Origin: Leisingera thetidis
GTDB lineage: Bacteria > Pseudomonadota > Alphaproteobacteria > Rhodobacterales > Rhodobacteraceae
Direction of reading: 5' to 3'
NCBI RefSeq assembly: GCF_025857195.1
Contig: NZ_CP109790.1
Coordinates: forward strand, 73,681-137,680
Length of the DNA: 64,000 nucleotides
Shown: positions 18,188-26,705 of the stretch, one piece after another
Layout: every line of letters starts with the position of its first letter
Numbering within the stretch: the first letter of the stretch is position 1
Translations under genes and position numbers: made by a program
The notes under the pieces: model-generated
Databases searched by the model: none
The model's input: the letters and a program-made list of their open reading frames with translations, nothing else
What the model was told of the DNA's origin: nothing

Positions 18188-19225
18188 TCAGACCGTTTCC
18201 GCAGCCTTTGATTCCGCATCGATAAGCTTTTGCAAGCGGCGGCGGAACAGCAAGGGACCGGCGTCAATTGCCAGATCGACGTTCCGGGTGGTCTTTCCGG
18301 TCATCCCCTTTTGCACCTCGATCAGAATCTCCCGGTCTTCATTGAATGCCACCTCGACCGAGTCGCTCATGTACTGGGATATTTCCGCGTTCTGCGCATG
18401 CACATTGCGGATCTGAAACCAGTAATAGCGTGTGGTTTCTTCATCTTCCGGGGTCATGAAGTTGTAGCTGTCCATTTGGAAATACTGCCCCTCCGGCAGG
18501 TTGCTTGCGTCGCCACCGGTGCCTGCAGGCACGAACACCGCCTTGATATATGCAAGCGACGGGTAACGGACCTCGTAATGCTGCTCGCGGTCGCAATTGC
18601 CCTCGAACGGCACCAGTTTCCGATAGAAGGGCGCAACCTCCACATCATACATCCAGCGCGACACGATCACGCCGGTTTCCGTGCCGGTGACGGTCAGCGG
18701 CTCCTCCTCGCAGGCGGCATTGCCAAAGGAGCTTTGATGCACCCAGGCGACATGGCTGGGATCGAGCAGATTGTCGGTGATGTAAAGGTAATTGCAGGGA
18801 AACGGCATCGCGTCGCCCTTGTTGATGCCCCAGCCCGGCTCTTCGAAATGCGCGACCTTGAAGATCTTGTCCGGATCCGCCAGCGCCGGATCGCCCATCC
18901 AGATCCAGACCAGACCATAGCGGCTTTCGACCGGGTAGGCGTGGATGTTGGTGGCCGGCGGGATCTTGTCCTGGCCGGGCACGCGCACGCAGCTGCCGGT
19001 GCAATCGAAGGTCAGCCCGTGATAGCCGCATTCGATATGGTCGCCTTTGATGCGCCCTTTGGACAGCGGCAGCTTGCGGTGCGGGCAGGCATCGATCAGC
19101 GCCACAGGGGCGCCGGCTTCGGTGCGGAAGACCACGATCTTTTCGCCCAGCACCTTGATCTGGCGCGGCTCGCGGGTAATTTCGCTGTCCCATGCAGCGA
19201 CATACCAGGTGTTGCGGAGATACAT
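18188..19225 (-). CDS. Rieske non-heme iron oxygenase, VanA-like
   Basis: A 345-residue oxygenase component. The Rieske [2Fe-2S] ligands are Cys47, His49, Cys66 and His69 (CPHRKLPLSKG and CGYHG). The N-terminus MYLRNTWYVAAWDSEI is typical of the vanillate O-demethylase oxygenase group, which performs O- or N-demethylation and hydroxylation. The catalytic non-heme iron region ITDNLLDPSHVAWVH is present. The start at 19225 lies 2 nt after the soxG stop, so it is translated with the sox genes. No reductase gene is adjacent. The substrate is unknown; the operon implies an N-methylated compound. Confidence 0.88.
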   Translation of the reverse strand: MYLRNTWYVAAWDSEITREPRQIKVLGEKIVVFRTEAGAPVALIDACPHRKLPLSKGRIKGDHIECGYHGLTFDCTGSCVRVPGQDKIPPATNIHAYPVESRYGLVWIWMGDPALADPDKIFKVAHFEEPGWGINKGDAMPFPCNYLYITDNLLDPSHVAWVHQSSFGNAACEEEPLTVTGTETGVIVSRWMYDVEVAPFYRKLVPFEGNCDREQHYEVRYPSLAYIKAVFVPAGTGGDASNLPEGQYFQMDSYNFMTPEDEETTRYYWFQIRNVHAQNAEISQYMSDSVEVAFNEDREILIEVQKGMTGKTTRNVDLAIDAGPLLFRRRLQKLIDAESKAAETV

Positions 19226-19227
19226 GT

Positions 19228-19779
19228 TCAGCCTCTTCTGTCTGGGGCGCCGGGGGGGACCGGGCGCGGATCGGTGGATGGATCGGCAATGTCGTGGCGC
19301 AAGGCCAGTGCACGCAAATGGTCCGCAAAGGACTGCGCAGCAGACCGGGACACCACCAGATTCACGTCGCGGGTGCTGTGCCACCAGACCGTGCAGTCAT
19401 AGCCGCCCAGCCGGGTGCGGATGCAGCGGGCCTGGCGTATTTGCGGCGCAAACAGGTCCGCACTGGTGTAAAGATCCAGAAATTGCAGCGCCTCGACGCC
19501 GCGCAGGCGGAACTGGGTCCAGCCATGGCCGATGTCCGCCGTGCGGTACCGGCCCTCAGGCACCGGGCCGCTGCACCAAGCCGTTCCGGGCCAGAGCCGC
19601 AGAAGCAAGCTTCCGCCGTGCTGGCGCATCTGTCCAAAGGGCAGCAGCATGTCCAAGGCCCCGGGCCCCGCGTTCAAGGCGGTCAGCGGCAGGAACGTTT
19701 CATCCAACCGCAGCCCGAGCGGGCCGGGCAGGAAGCCGGCCGCATCGCTTGCGCGGGTGATCTCCGGCGCTTCATCCAT
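19228..19779 (-). CDS. soxG: Sarcosine oxidase-type gamma subunit
   Basis: 183 residues matching the gamma subunit of heterotetrameric sarcosine oxidase and of the related N-methylglutamate dehydrogenase. The C-terminal half (GWTQFRLRGVEALQFLDLY; HSTRDVNLVVSRSAAQSF) is the conserved part. It starts 8 bp inside the end of soxA. The gamma subunit is structural and has no cofactor. The start at 19779 is chosen because the overlap with soxA is short and typical. Sequence conservation in this family is low. Confidence 0.82.
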   Translation of the reverse strand: MDEAPEITRASDAAGFLPGPLGLRLDETFLPLTALNAGPGALDMLLPFGQMRQHGGSLLLRLWPGTAWCSGPVPEGRYRTADIGHGWTQFRLRGVEALQFLDLYTSADLFAPQIRQARCIRTRLGGYDCTVWWHSTRDVNLVVSRSAAQSFADHLRALALRHDIADPSTDPRPVPPGAPDRRG

Positions 19780-22648
19780 GCAGCCGCTCCCCATTCGGGT
19801 CATAGAAACAGGGTTCCGCGACCCGGACCCGCACCGAACTCCCGGCAACCGGAGAATGCGCCCAAAGCACATCTCCCAGCCGGTTGCGGCCGTCTTGCAG
19901 AAAGCCAAGCGCAACCGGGCGGCCAAGAGCGGGGCTGCCGATTGCCGCGGTCAGATGGCCGATGGTTGCGGCGCATCCCCTGGCGTCAATGTCCTGATCG
20001 CTCAGATGCGCGGCATAGGGGATGGGCGTTGTGCCGTCCTCCGGAACCAGCCCCACCAGCTGTTCGCGTCCTTCTGCCTGCAGACCTGAGCGCTGCAGCA
20101 GGGCACGGCCCAGAAAATCCTTCTTCGTCGAGACCATGCCGCCCATGCCCAGATCCCCCGGCGTGCGGCGGCCGTCGATTTCGGTGCCTGCCGACAGATG
20201 CCCCTTTTCGATCCGCAGCACGTCCAGCGTTTCCAGCCCGTAGGGCGTGATATCCCATTCGGCGCCGCGCGCCATAACACGGGCCAGCAGAGCCCCGGCA
20301 TAGCCCGCCGGAACATTGATCTCATAGCTCAGCTCGCCCGAGAAGCTGACCGCGAACACCCGCGCAGGCAGCCCGCCGAGATGTCCCTCGCGCACTGCCG
20401 CAAAGGGGAAGGCGTCGCGGGACGTCCCGAAATCCGGCTCCAGCGCGGTCAGGAGACTGCGCGCATTCGGGCCGGCTATCGCCAGCGAGGCCCAATGATC
20501 GCTGACATCCGTGAGCGACACATCCAGTCCCGGCCAGTCAGCCTGCGCGCATTTCCGCATGTGCCGCCAGACGGAACCCGCATTGGCGGTGGTTGCGGTT
20601 ACCATGAAATGGTCCGGGGCCAGGCAGGCGATGGTGCCGTCGTCAAACACATAGCCGTCCTCCCGCAGCAACAGCGCATAGCGCAGCCGGCCGGGCTGGA
20701 TGGCGGCAAAGTTGTTGCAGTAAAGACGGCCGAGGAACTCCAGCGCATCCGGCCCCTGCACGTCGATCTTGCCAAGGGTGGACATGTCCACGCAGCCCAG
20801 CGAATTGCGCACCGCACGGGTTTCCCGCTCAATCGCCTGCGGCATGGTTTCGCCCGGCTTCGGAAAGTAACGGGGATAGAGCCACGCGCCGGAGGTCTGG
20901 AACACGCAGCCCAGTTTCCCGAACCCATTGTGAAAAGGCGTGCGCAGGGCGGGGGTCATCTGCCTGCCTGTCTCCGCCCCGGCCAAAGCGCCCAGGGAGA
21001 CCGGCGAATAAGGCGGGCGATAGGTGGTGTGGCCAATGGCGGCAGGGTCCTGCCCGGACAGCGCGGCGATTTCCAGCACACCGTTGGTCCAGCTGATCTT
21101 GCCCTGATCGGTCCCCATGCCAAGGGTAGTGTAACGCTTGGTCAGCTCGATATCCCGGTAGCCCTCCCGCTGTGCCAGGGCGATGTCCTCGCGGGTGACG
21201 TCATTCTGAAAATCGGCAAAGGCCTTGCCGTTGCCTGCGGTGAAGACCTCTTTCAAAGCAGGCGCAGGGGACGGGCGCGGCAGGCAAAGGTGCTTGTGCA
21301 TCTCCAGCTCCGCCATCGCCTGATGCGCGGCAGCCTTGCCGTCGGCAATGCAATCGCCCGTGTCCAGAACCCCGCGGGCGCCGCCGATGGGGCGCAAGGG
21401 TCCCTCCGTTTCCGGCGGCAGCAGGCTCTGGCTGGTTTCCGAAAAGCTGAGCCGGCCGCCCATCTGCGCAAACAGATGCGCTGTCGGCATCCAACCCGCC
21501 GACATGGCCAGCAAATCGCAAGCCGTGCGGTGCTTGCGGCCGTGCGCATCGCGCCAGGCGAGGCCGGCCAGATGCTTTTTGCCTTGGGTGCAGAGAAGGC
21601 GGGCCCCGGCGGGCAGCTCCGCGGCAACGGCAATCCCGGCCTCCTGCAGGGCGGCCACGGTCGCGGCGCGCTCCTGCGGATCACTCACGGCCACCACGGC
21701 GCGGTTCCCGGGTGCCAGGCCAAAGCGGCGGATGTAGCTGCGCACCGCGCCCGCCAGCATGATGCCGGGGCGGTCATTCCCGGGGAACACCAGCGGGCGT
21801 TCGATGGCGCCGGCCGCCAGCAGGACGCGCTTGGCCCGTATCTTCCAGAGTACCGCCCGGCAGGCGCTGCCGGCGGGGAGCGTCTCCACCGCCTGCACCA
21901 GCCCGTGGTCATACTGCCCAAAGGCCAGCGTGCCGGGCATCACGGTGACATTGGACAACGCCTGCAGCGCGTCCGCCGCATCCTCGGCCCAGTCCAGCGC
22001 GGGCAAGCCTTGCAGAGTTTCCCCGGACGACAGCAGCGAGCCGCCAATGGCGTGGTCCTGTTCCAGCAGGATCACCGTTGCACCCGACTGCGCCGCTGTC
22101 ACCGCCGCCGACAGCCCCGCCGGACCGCTGCCGATCACCAGCACATCGCAGCTTTTCCGCCGCTTGTCATAAAGCGCAGGATCGGACGCCGGGTCCACCT
22201 CCCCATGCCCGGCCGCCTGGCGGATCAGCGGCGCAAAGCGCCGGTGCCAGGCGCCCCGCGGCCACAGGAACGTCTTGTAATAAAACCCGGCGCCGATCGT
22301 CCTGCCGAGCAGGCCCAGCACCGCGGCCCGGTCCTTGTCCAGCGAAGGGGTGGTGTTCTGGCTGGCCACCTGCAGCCCGTCGCGCAAGCGCACTTCGGTC
22401 ACCTTCAGGTTCGGCGTGCTGCCGCTCTCATCCCGGACGGTGACCATGGCCGAGGGCTCTTCCAGCCCTGCCGACAGAATTCCCCGCGGGCGGTGGTACT
22501 TCAGCGAGCGCGCCACCAGGTGCCGCCCGTTGGCCAAAAGGGCCGAGGCCAGCGTATCGCCGGGATGGCCGGTCATCGCCACACCATCGAAGGTGAAGCA
22601 GAGCGTCCGGCTGCGGTCGATCAGCCCTCCTGCGGGCAAGCGCCTCAT
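19772..22648 (-). CDS. soxA: Sarcosine oxidase-type alpha subunit (NAD- and folate-binding)
   Basis: 958 residues. The N-terminus is a 2Fe-2S-like fold domain without cluster cysteines (FTFDGVAMTGHPGDTLASAL), followed by a Rossmann NAD-binding region (CDVLVIGSGPAGLSAAVTAAQSGA), and a C-terminal GcvT-like folate domain (LGCVDMSTLGKIDVQGPDAL; GELSYEINVPAGYAG; GTPGDLGMGG-like RRTPGDLGMGGMV). The enzyme family removes N-methyl groups and passes them to tetrahydrofolate. It overlaps soxD by 4 bp (ATGA). True sarcosine oxidase and N-methylglutamate dehydrogenase (MgdC) cannot be told apart from this reading. Confidence 0.92.
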   Translation of the reverse strand: MRRLPAGGLIDRSRTLCFTFDGVAMTGHPGDTLASALLANGRHLVARSLKYHRPRGILSAGLEEPSAMVTVRDESGSTPNLKVTEVRLRDGLQVASQNTTPSLDKDRAAVLGLLGRTIGAGFYYKTFLWPRGAWHRRFAPLIRQAAGHGEVDPASDPALYDKRRKSCDVLVIGSGPAGLSAAVTAAQSGATVILLEQDHAIGGSLLSSGETLQGLPALDWAEDAADALQALSNVTVMPGTLAFGQYDHGLVQAVETLPAGSACRAVLWKIRAKRVLLAAGAIERPLVFPGNDRPGIMLAGAVRSYIRRFGLAPGNRAVVAVSDPQERAATVAALQEAGIAVAAELPAGARLLCTQGKKHLAGLAWRDAHGRKHRTACDLLAMSAGWMPTAHLFAQMGGRLSFSETSQSLLPPETEGPLRPIGGARGVLDTGDCIADGKAAAHQAMAELEMHKHLCLPRPSPAPALKEVFTAGNGKAFADFQNDVTREDIALAQREGYRDIELTKRYTTLGMGTDQGKISWTNGVLEIAALSGQDPAAIGHTTYRPPYSPVSLGALAGAETGRQMTPALRTPFHNGFGKLGCVFQTSGAWLYPRYFPKPGETMPQAIERETRAVRNSLGCVDMSTLGKIDVQGPDALEFLGRLYCNNFAAIQPGRLRYALLLREDGYVFDDGTIACLAPDHFMVTATTANAGSVWRHMRKCAQADWPGLDVSLTDVSDHWASLAIAGPNARSLLTALEPDFGTSRDAFPFAAVREGHLGGLPARVFAVSFSGELSYEINVPAGYAGALLARVMARGAEWDITPYGLETLDVLRIEKGHLSAGTEIDGRRTPGDLGMGGMVSTKKDFLGRALLQRSGLQAEGREQLVGLVPEDGTTPIPYAAHLSDQDIDARGCAATIGHLTAAIGSPALGRPVALGFLQDGRNRLGDVLWAHSPVAGSSVRVRVAEPCFYDPNGERLHG

Positions 22649-22896
22649 TCCGCGCCTCCCGGATGGAATTCATGAGAGACCGTGTCCCGCGTGACTTCGA
22701 TCCATGCCTCGCAGCCGCTGCCGTGATACCAAAGCTCCCGCAAGGCGCCGCGCGGGTTGTGTCCCATATGAAGGGCTTTGCTCCAGACCGCAGCATCCGC
22801 CTGTCCGGCCAGCGCAGGCAGATCGCGGCGGGGGCCGCCATAGGTGAACTCGCTTTCCTCGCGCAGGCCGCAGAGGGGGCAGGGGATCAACAGCAT
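22645..22896 (-). CDS. soxD: Sarcosine oxidase-type delta subunit
   Basis: An 83-residue zinc-binding subunit. IPCPLCGLREESEFTYGG matches the delta-subunit zinc site with its paired cysteines. The gene starts 10 nt after soxB and overlaps soxA by 4 bp, which is the universal soxBDAG order. The delta subunit is structural. It is too small to be recognised by length alone, but motif and context are clear. Confidence 0.92.
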   Translation of the reverse strand: MLLIPCPLCGLREESEFTYGGPRRDLPALAGQADAAVWSKALHMGHNPRGALRELWYHGSGCEAWIEVTRDTVSHEFHPGGAE

Positions 22897-22906
22897 CTCA
22901 TCGCTC

Positions 22907-24160
22907 CTAATGCAGCCAAGGGTAGGGGCCGGCGCCGGCATCGTCCTGCTCGGCGCCAGACGCAAACCGCTCCAAGGCAAAGGGCCGCAGCAGCTCCGGC
23001 AGCTTTCCTGTGGCCAGCAGTCCGGCCATCTGGTGGCCCACGGCAGGGGTCGCCTTGAACCCGGCATAGCCCCAGCCGGCATTGATCATCAGCCCCGCCA
23101 CCGGGGTGGGGCCAAGAATGGCGTTGCCGTCCATCGGGATATCCGCAGTCCCCGACCAATGCCGCATCAGCCGCAGCCGCGACAGGAACGGGAACATCTG
23201 CAAGGCCCGGGCCAGCACATCCTCGATCCGCTCGAAACTGCCGCGCCGGGCAAACGAGCTGTAGCCGTCCGTCGCGCCGCCCAGCACAAACTCGCCCTTG
23301 CTGGTCTGGCTGACATAAGACAAGCCTGCGTTGTAGTTCACCACGGTGTCCAGCGCGGGCTTCACCGGCTCGGTGACAAAGGCCTGCACGTTGATCGAGT
23401 TCAGCGGCAACTCCAGCCCCGCCAGCGCGGCGACCTGCGTGCTGGCGCCGGCCACACTGATCAGGGCCTTGCCGCAGGTGATACGGCCCTTGGCAGTCTC
23501 GATGGCCTGCAGCGTGCCGTCCCGGACCTCAATCCCGGTGACCGGGCAATTCTGAAACACATGGATGCCCGCCTGCGACGCCTTGCGGGCAAAACCCCAG
23601 GCCACCGCATCATGGCGCACCACGCCGCCTGCCTCCTGCACCAGCGCGCCGGCGATGGGGAAGCGCTTGGGCGAGGCCAGGTCCAGCTCCTGCAGCCTTG
23701 CCTGCAGAGCATCGCCGGTCAGGATCTGCGCATCCGCTCCGCCCAGCCGCATGGCATTGGCGCGCAGGGTGAAATGCTCCAGCTCGCCGTCGGAATGGGC
23801 CAGATCGGCATAGCCCCGCGGCTCATACATCAGGTTGAAATTCAAATCGCGGCTGAGATCAGCCCACAATCCCAGGGCAAAATCCTTGAGCCGGAAACTG
23901 GAATTCAGCAGGTAGTCGGACCGCACAATCGTGGTGTTGCGCGCGGTATTGCCGCCGCCGATCCAGCCCGCCTCAAGCACCGCCGCATTGGTGATGCCGT
24001 GCTCCTTGGCCAGGTAATAGGCCGTTGCCAGCCCGTGGCCGCCGCCGCCGATGATCACAACGTCATAAGACGCGCGCATATCCGGGGTGCCGACGGCCGC
24101 CTGCCAGTGCTTGTTTGCGGTCAACGCATGACCCAGGATGGAAAAAGCGGAATAGCCCAT
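22907..24160 (-). CDS. soxB: Sarcosine oxidase-type beta subunit (FAD/FMN)
   Basis: A 417-residue flavoprotein with the family N-terminus MGYSAFSILGHALT, the FAD-binding motif YDVVIIGGGGHGLATAYYLA and the late FAD motif NAGWGYAGFKATPAVGHQMA. It holds the catalytic FAD and the covalently held FMN of the oxidase. The start at 24160 follows the family pattern; longer frames would run through the operator at 24181-24192, which lies 20 bp upstream. It opens the minus-strand operon soxB-soxD-soxA-soxG-Rieske. By homology it oxidises a secondary N-methyl amine such as sarcosine or N-methylglutamate. Confidence 0.93.
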   Translation of the reverse strand: MGYSAFSILGHALTANKHWQAAVGTPDMRASYDVVIIGGGGHGLATAYYLAKEHGITNAAVLEAGWIGGGNTARNTTIVRSDYLLNSSFRLKDFALGLWADLSRDLNFNLMYEPRGYADLAHSDGELEHFTLRANAMRLGGADAQILTGDALQARLQELDLASPKRFPIAGALVQEAGGVVRHDAVAWGFARKASQAGIHVFQNCPVTGIEVRDGTLQAIETAKGRITCGKALISVAGASTQVAALAGLELPLNSINVQAFVTEPVKPALDTVVNYNAGLSYVSQTSKGEFVLGGATDGYSSFARRGSFERIEDVLARALQMFPFLSRLRLMRHWSGTADIPMDGNAILGPTPVAGLMINAGWGYAGFKATPAVGHQMAGLLATGKLPELLRPFALERFASGAEQDDAGAGPYPWLH

Positions 24161-24180
24161 GCCGGAAATCCAAATTACAT

Positions 24181-24192
24181 CTGTGATCACAG
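24181..24192. promoter_or_regulatory. Operator copy 1, CTGTGATCACAG (soxB side)
   Basis: A perfect 12-bp palindrome 20 bp upstream of the soxB start. The identical sequence recurs at 24238, 28395, 29266 and 39306, always in an intergenic gap of this region. It is the likely binding site of the GntR/FCD regulator encoded at 28539-29201. Confidence 0.82.
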
Positions 24193-24237
24193 TTAGCGAA
24201 GGCAGGGCCATTTGGCAAGCAGCAGATTTTTGTTGAT

Positions 24238-24249
24238 CTGTGATCACAG
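24238..24249. promoter_or_regulatory. Operator copy 2, CTGTGATCACAG (24295 side)
   Basis: A perfect copy, 45 bp upstream of the M29/NicX-like gene and centred 57 bp from copy 1. The divergent promoters of soxB and the 24295 operon each have one copy. Confidence 0.82.
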
Positions 24250-24294
24250 AAACGCCATACCGGAAGGGCAACATGACACCCGGAGGCAGAACAA

Positions 24295-25380
24295 ATGGCT
24301 GAGTTTCCGCTTGCAGACCTGGAGCCCGGTGCGCGCAACCTGCTGCTGAACTGCGCCCGCGCGCAGGCAGGCGACCGCATCCTGCTGGTGGGTGAGGCAG
24401 GCAAGGACCTCTACTTTGAGCCCGAACTCTGCACCGCCGTGGCGCAGATCGCCAAAGGGCTGGGAATGAAACCCGAAATCATCGTGACCGGACCTGTGGC
24501 CGATGCCGGTGAATTCCCCGCCGCCGTGCGCGCGGCGATGGCACGGGCGGACCGCACGGTCTTTTTCTCGCGGCTCGGCGATCAGGTGCGCTTCAATCTG
24601 GAGGGGAGCAAGGCGGTAATGGCCTACACCCTCACCCGGGAGCACATGGCAGCCCCATTTGCCAGCGCCGATTTCGACGCCATGAAGCGAGTGCACGACG
24701 CGCTGCTGGAGCTGATCCTGAACGCCCGGTCCTGGCACATGACAGGCGATTGCGGCACCGATCTGACCGGCGAGATCAAACCGGACCGCGGCAGCGCCAT
24801 TGCCGATTTTGCGCTGGAGCTGTTCCCGGTGATGATCTTCCCGCCGGTGCATTGCCGCAAGATGCGCGGCACTCTGGCAATCCGGCATTTCGTGACCTCC
24901 TCCTCGACGCGGGCTTATGAGGACAGCACCCTGGTGCTGGATCAGCCCATTCTGGCGCAGGTGGAGGACTCGCGGCTGGTGGCGTTTGATGGCCCGGCCG
25001 AGCTGGTCTCCCGACTGAAGAAACAGCTGGAGCGCGCGGCGGCGCTCACTGGCGGCGATCCCTGCCGGGTCAACTCCTGGCACACCGGCATCAACCCCGG
25101 CACCTTCTACAACGGCGATCCCTATGAGGATCTCGAGAAATGGGGCACCGTCGCCTATGGCTCGCCGCGCTATACCCATATGCATGCGGCCGGAATCGAT
25201 CCTGGCGATGCGGCCTTTCATCTGATGGACCTGACGATCGCCTTCGATGATCAAGTGGTCTGGGAGAGGGGCCGCATGATCTTCCTCGACAGGCCGGAGA
25301 TTCAGGCCATGCTGCCCGCAGACCAGCGCAGGTTCCTCAACGCGTCAGTGCTGCGGGATATCGGGATCCAAGCGCCATGA
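24295..25380 (+). CDS. M29-fold metalloenzyme resembling NicX-type ring-opening dioxygenase
   Basis: 361 residues. The layout resembles the peptidase M29 / 2,5-dihydroxypyridine dioxygenase (NicX) superfamily: an N-terminal alpha/beta half (RILLVGEAGKDLYFEPEL) and a C-terminal metal half. Candidate ligands are His263 (NSWHTGINPG), His309 and Asp312 (FHLMDLTI). As I recall, NicX uses His265, His318 and Asp320 with similar spacing. Aminopeptidase function (M29) is the alternative. Being under the same operator as two Rieske oxygenases and N-demethylation enzymes, a ring-cleaving role is plausible but unproven. Its stop overlaps the next start by 4 bp. Confidence 0.7.
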   Translation: MAEFPLADLEPGARNLLLNCARAQAGDRILLVGEAGKDLYFEPELCTAVAQIAKGLGMKPEIIVTGPVADAGEFPAAVRAAMARADRTVFFSRLGDQVRFNLEGSKAVMAYTLTREHMAAPFASADFDAMKRVHDALLELILNARSWHMTGDCGTDLTGEIKPDRGSAIADFALELFPVMIFPPVHCRKMRGTLAIRHFVTSSSTRAYEDSTLVLDQPILAQVEDSRLVAFDGPAELVSRLKKQLERAAALTGGDPCRVNSWHTGINPGTFYNGDPYEDLEKWGTVAYGSPRYTHMHAAGIDPGDAAFHLMDLTIAFDDQVVWERGRMIFLDRPEIQAMLPADQRRFLNASVLRDIGIQAP

Positions 25381-25979
25381 AACCGGCCATCGCCTGGGTA
25401 GACGTGATCGCGCAATCAGAAGCCAAGGACACCCTGGCCGAAGCCTATGACGCGGTCAAAGGCAAGGACGGCAGGGTCGAGAACCTCTACCTGGCGATGT
25501 CGCAGACACCGGCGGCGATCCAGCCCGCGGACGCCCATTACCTGGCCTTGCTGCACAACCCGGACAACCCGCTGGCGCCCTGGCTGGCCGAGCTGGCCGC
25601 AACCTATGTGGCGATGCTTTGCGGCTGCCGCTATGCGGCGGTCAATCACGGCGCGAATTTCCGGATGTATCTGGAAGATGACGCGCGGGCAGACGCAATC
25701 CTGCAGGCGCTGGAAGCGGGCAAAGAGCCCGCTGAGGCAGACAGCAAAACGCTGGCCGCGCTCCGTTATGCCCGCAAGCTGTCGCAGACGCCCGAGCAGA
25801 TGACTGCGCAGGATCTGCAGCCTCTGCGCGCGGCAAGGTTCTGCGACAAAGGGATTTCCTACCTGATCCAGATCACTGCCGCCTTTGCCTATTGGGCGCG
25901 GATGATCAATGGGCTGGGCACCCGGCTGGGTGACACTGCCGGGTTGGCGGAGACCCCCGTGCCAGCCGCCCCTAAGTAG
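25377..25979 (+). CDS. AhpD-like / carboxymuconolactone decarboxylase-fold protein
   Basis: A 200-residue all-helical protein. The helix LAATYVAMLCGCRYAAVNHGANF aligns with the AhpD active-site helix, usually C-x2-C-x3-H. Here the second active cysteine is alanine (CRYAAVNHG), with an extra CGC just before, so the classical disulfide peroxidase chemistry may be lost or rearranged. It overlaps the upstream gene by 4 bp (ATGA) and is surely co-translated with it. Its 3' end overlaps the convergent GST-like gene by 8 bp. The function in this operon is unknown. Confidence 0.7.
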   Translation: MKPAIAWVDVIAQSEAKDTLAEAYDAVKGKDGRVENLYLAMSQTPAAIQPADAHYLALLHNPDNPLAPWLAELAATYVAMLCGCRYAAVNHGANFRMYLEDDARADAILQALEAGKEPAEADSKTLAALRYARKLSQTPEQMTAQDLQPLRAARFCDKGISYLIQITAAFAYWARMINGLGTRLGDTAGLAETPVPAAPK

Positions 25980-26631
25980 CCGTCTGCGCCCGGCGCCGGG
26001 CGTATTCCCCGGCATGCGCCGCCCGCATCCGCTGCACGGCGGGCCGCTGGCAGATCACCTCCCGCTGCCGCGCGATATTCGGATAGGCGGCGATGCCGCC
26101 TTCGGGGAAGATCACGTCCCACAGCGTCTGCATGCCCAGGATGAAATCCGGCACCGTGGGCGAAGCGCCAAAGAAATACGGACCCGCGCACAGGGCCTTG
26201 TCGAGGGTTTCAAAAACTCCTCTGAGCCGCGCCATCGACGCCACCTTCAACGCGGCCTGCCGGTCGGGCTCGCGGTGATAGAACTCCGGGTGGTACTGGA
26301 TGATCACCTCCGGCTGCAGCGTGGTTGCCAGATAATGGAACCATTGCAGAAAGGCACCGCGGCGCGGGTCGCCGGGCGGGATCACCAGACCCGCCTCCGG
26401 GTGGCGCTCCGCAAGGTAAAGGCATACCGCACCGGTCTCGAACACCGCGCCGTCCGGGCCGGACAGCGCCGGAGTGCGGCAATGCGGGCTGGCGGCGAGG
26501 AAGTCCGGATCGGGATCCTCGTCAAAGATCCGGATCCAGCGCACCGCGTATTCCGCGCCGGTTTCCTCCAGCACCGCATGGGCGCTCATCGCGTAGGTGT
26601 CAGGCGCGCAGAACAGGGTGTATCCGGGCAT
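25972..26631 (-). CDS. Glutathione S-transferase-like protein
   Basis: A 219-residue cytoplasmic GST-family protein. The N-terminal thioredoxin-like domain (MPGYTLFCAPDTYAMSAHAV; CRTPALSGPDGAVFETGAVC, with the cis-Pro and the ET/S glutathione contact) is followed by an all-helical C-domain containing the N-capping motif TVPDFILGMQTLW. It follows the substrate-binding protein gene by 74 bp on the same strand and probably shares its operator-controlled promoter. GST-fold isomerases often act after ring cleavage (maleylpyruvate isomerase type), so it may process the ring-opened product; this is inference. Confidence 0.82.
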   Translation of the reverse strand: MPGYTLFCAPDTYAMSAHAVLEETGAEYAVRWIRIFDEDPDPDFLAASPHCRTPALSGPDGAVFETGAVCLYLAERHPEAGLVIPPGDPRRGAFLQWFHYLATTLQPEVIIQYHPEFYHREPDRQAALKVASMARLRGVFETLDKALCAGPYFFGASPTVPDFILGMQTLWDVIFPEGGIAAYPNIARQREVICQRPAVQRMRAAHAGEYARRRAQTAT

Positions 26632-26705
26632 TTCCAACTCTTTCCAGCCGCACCGCTGCCGGCCAGCGGCAGAGCGCCGGACGGCAGGGCGGGGCATTTG
26701 CCTGG

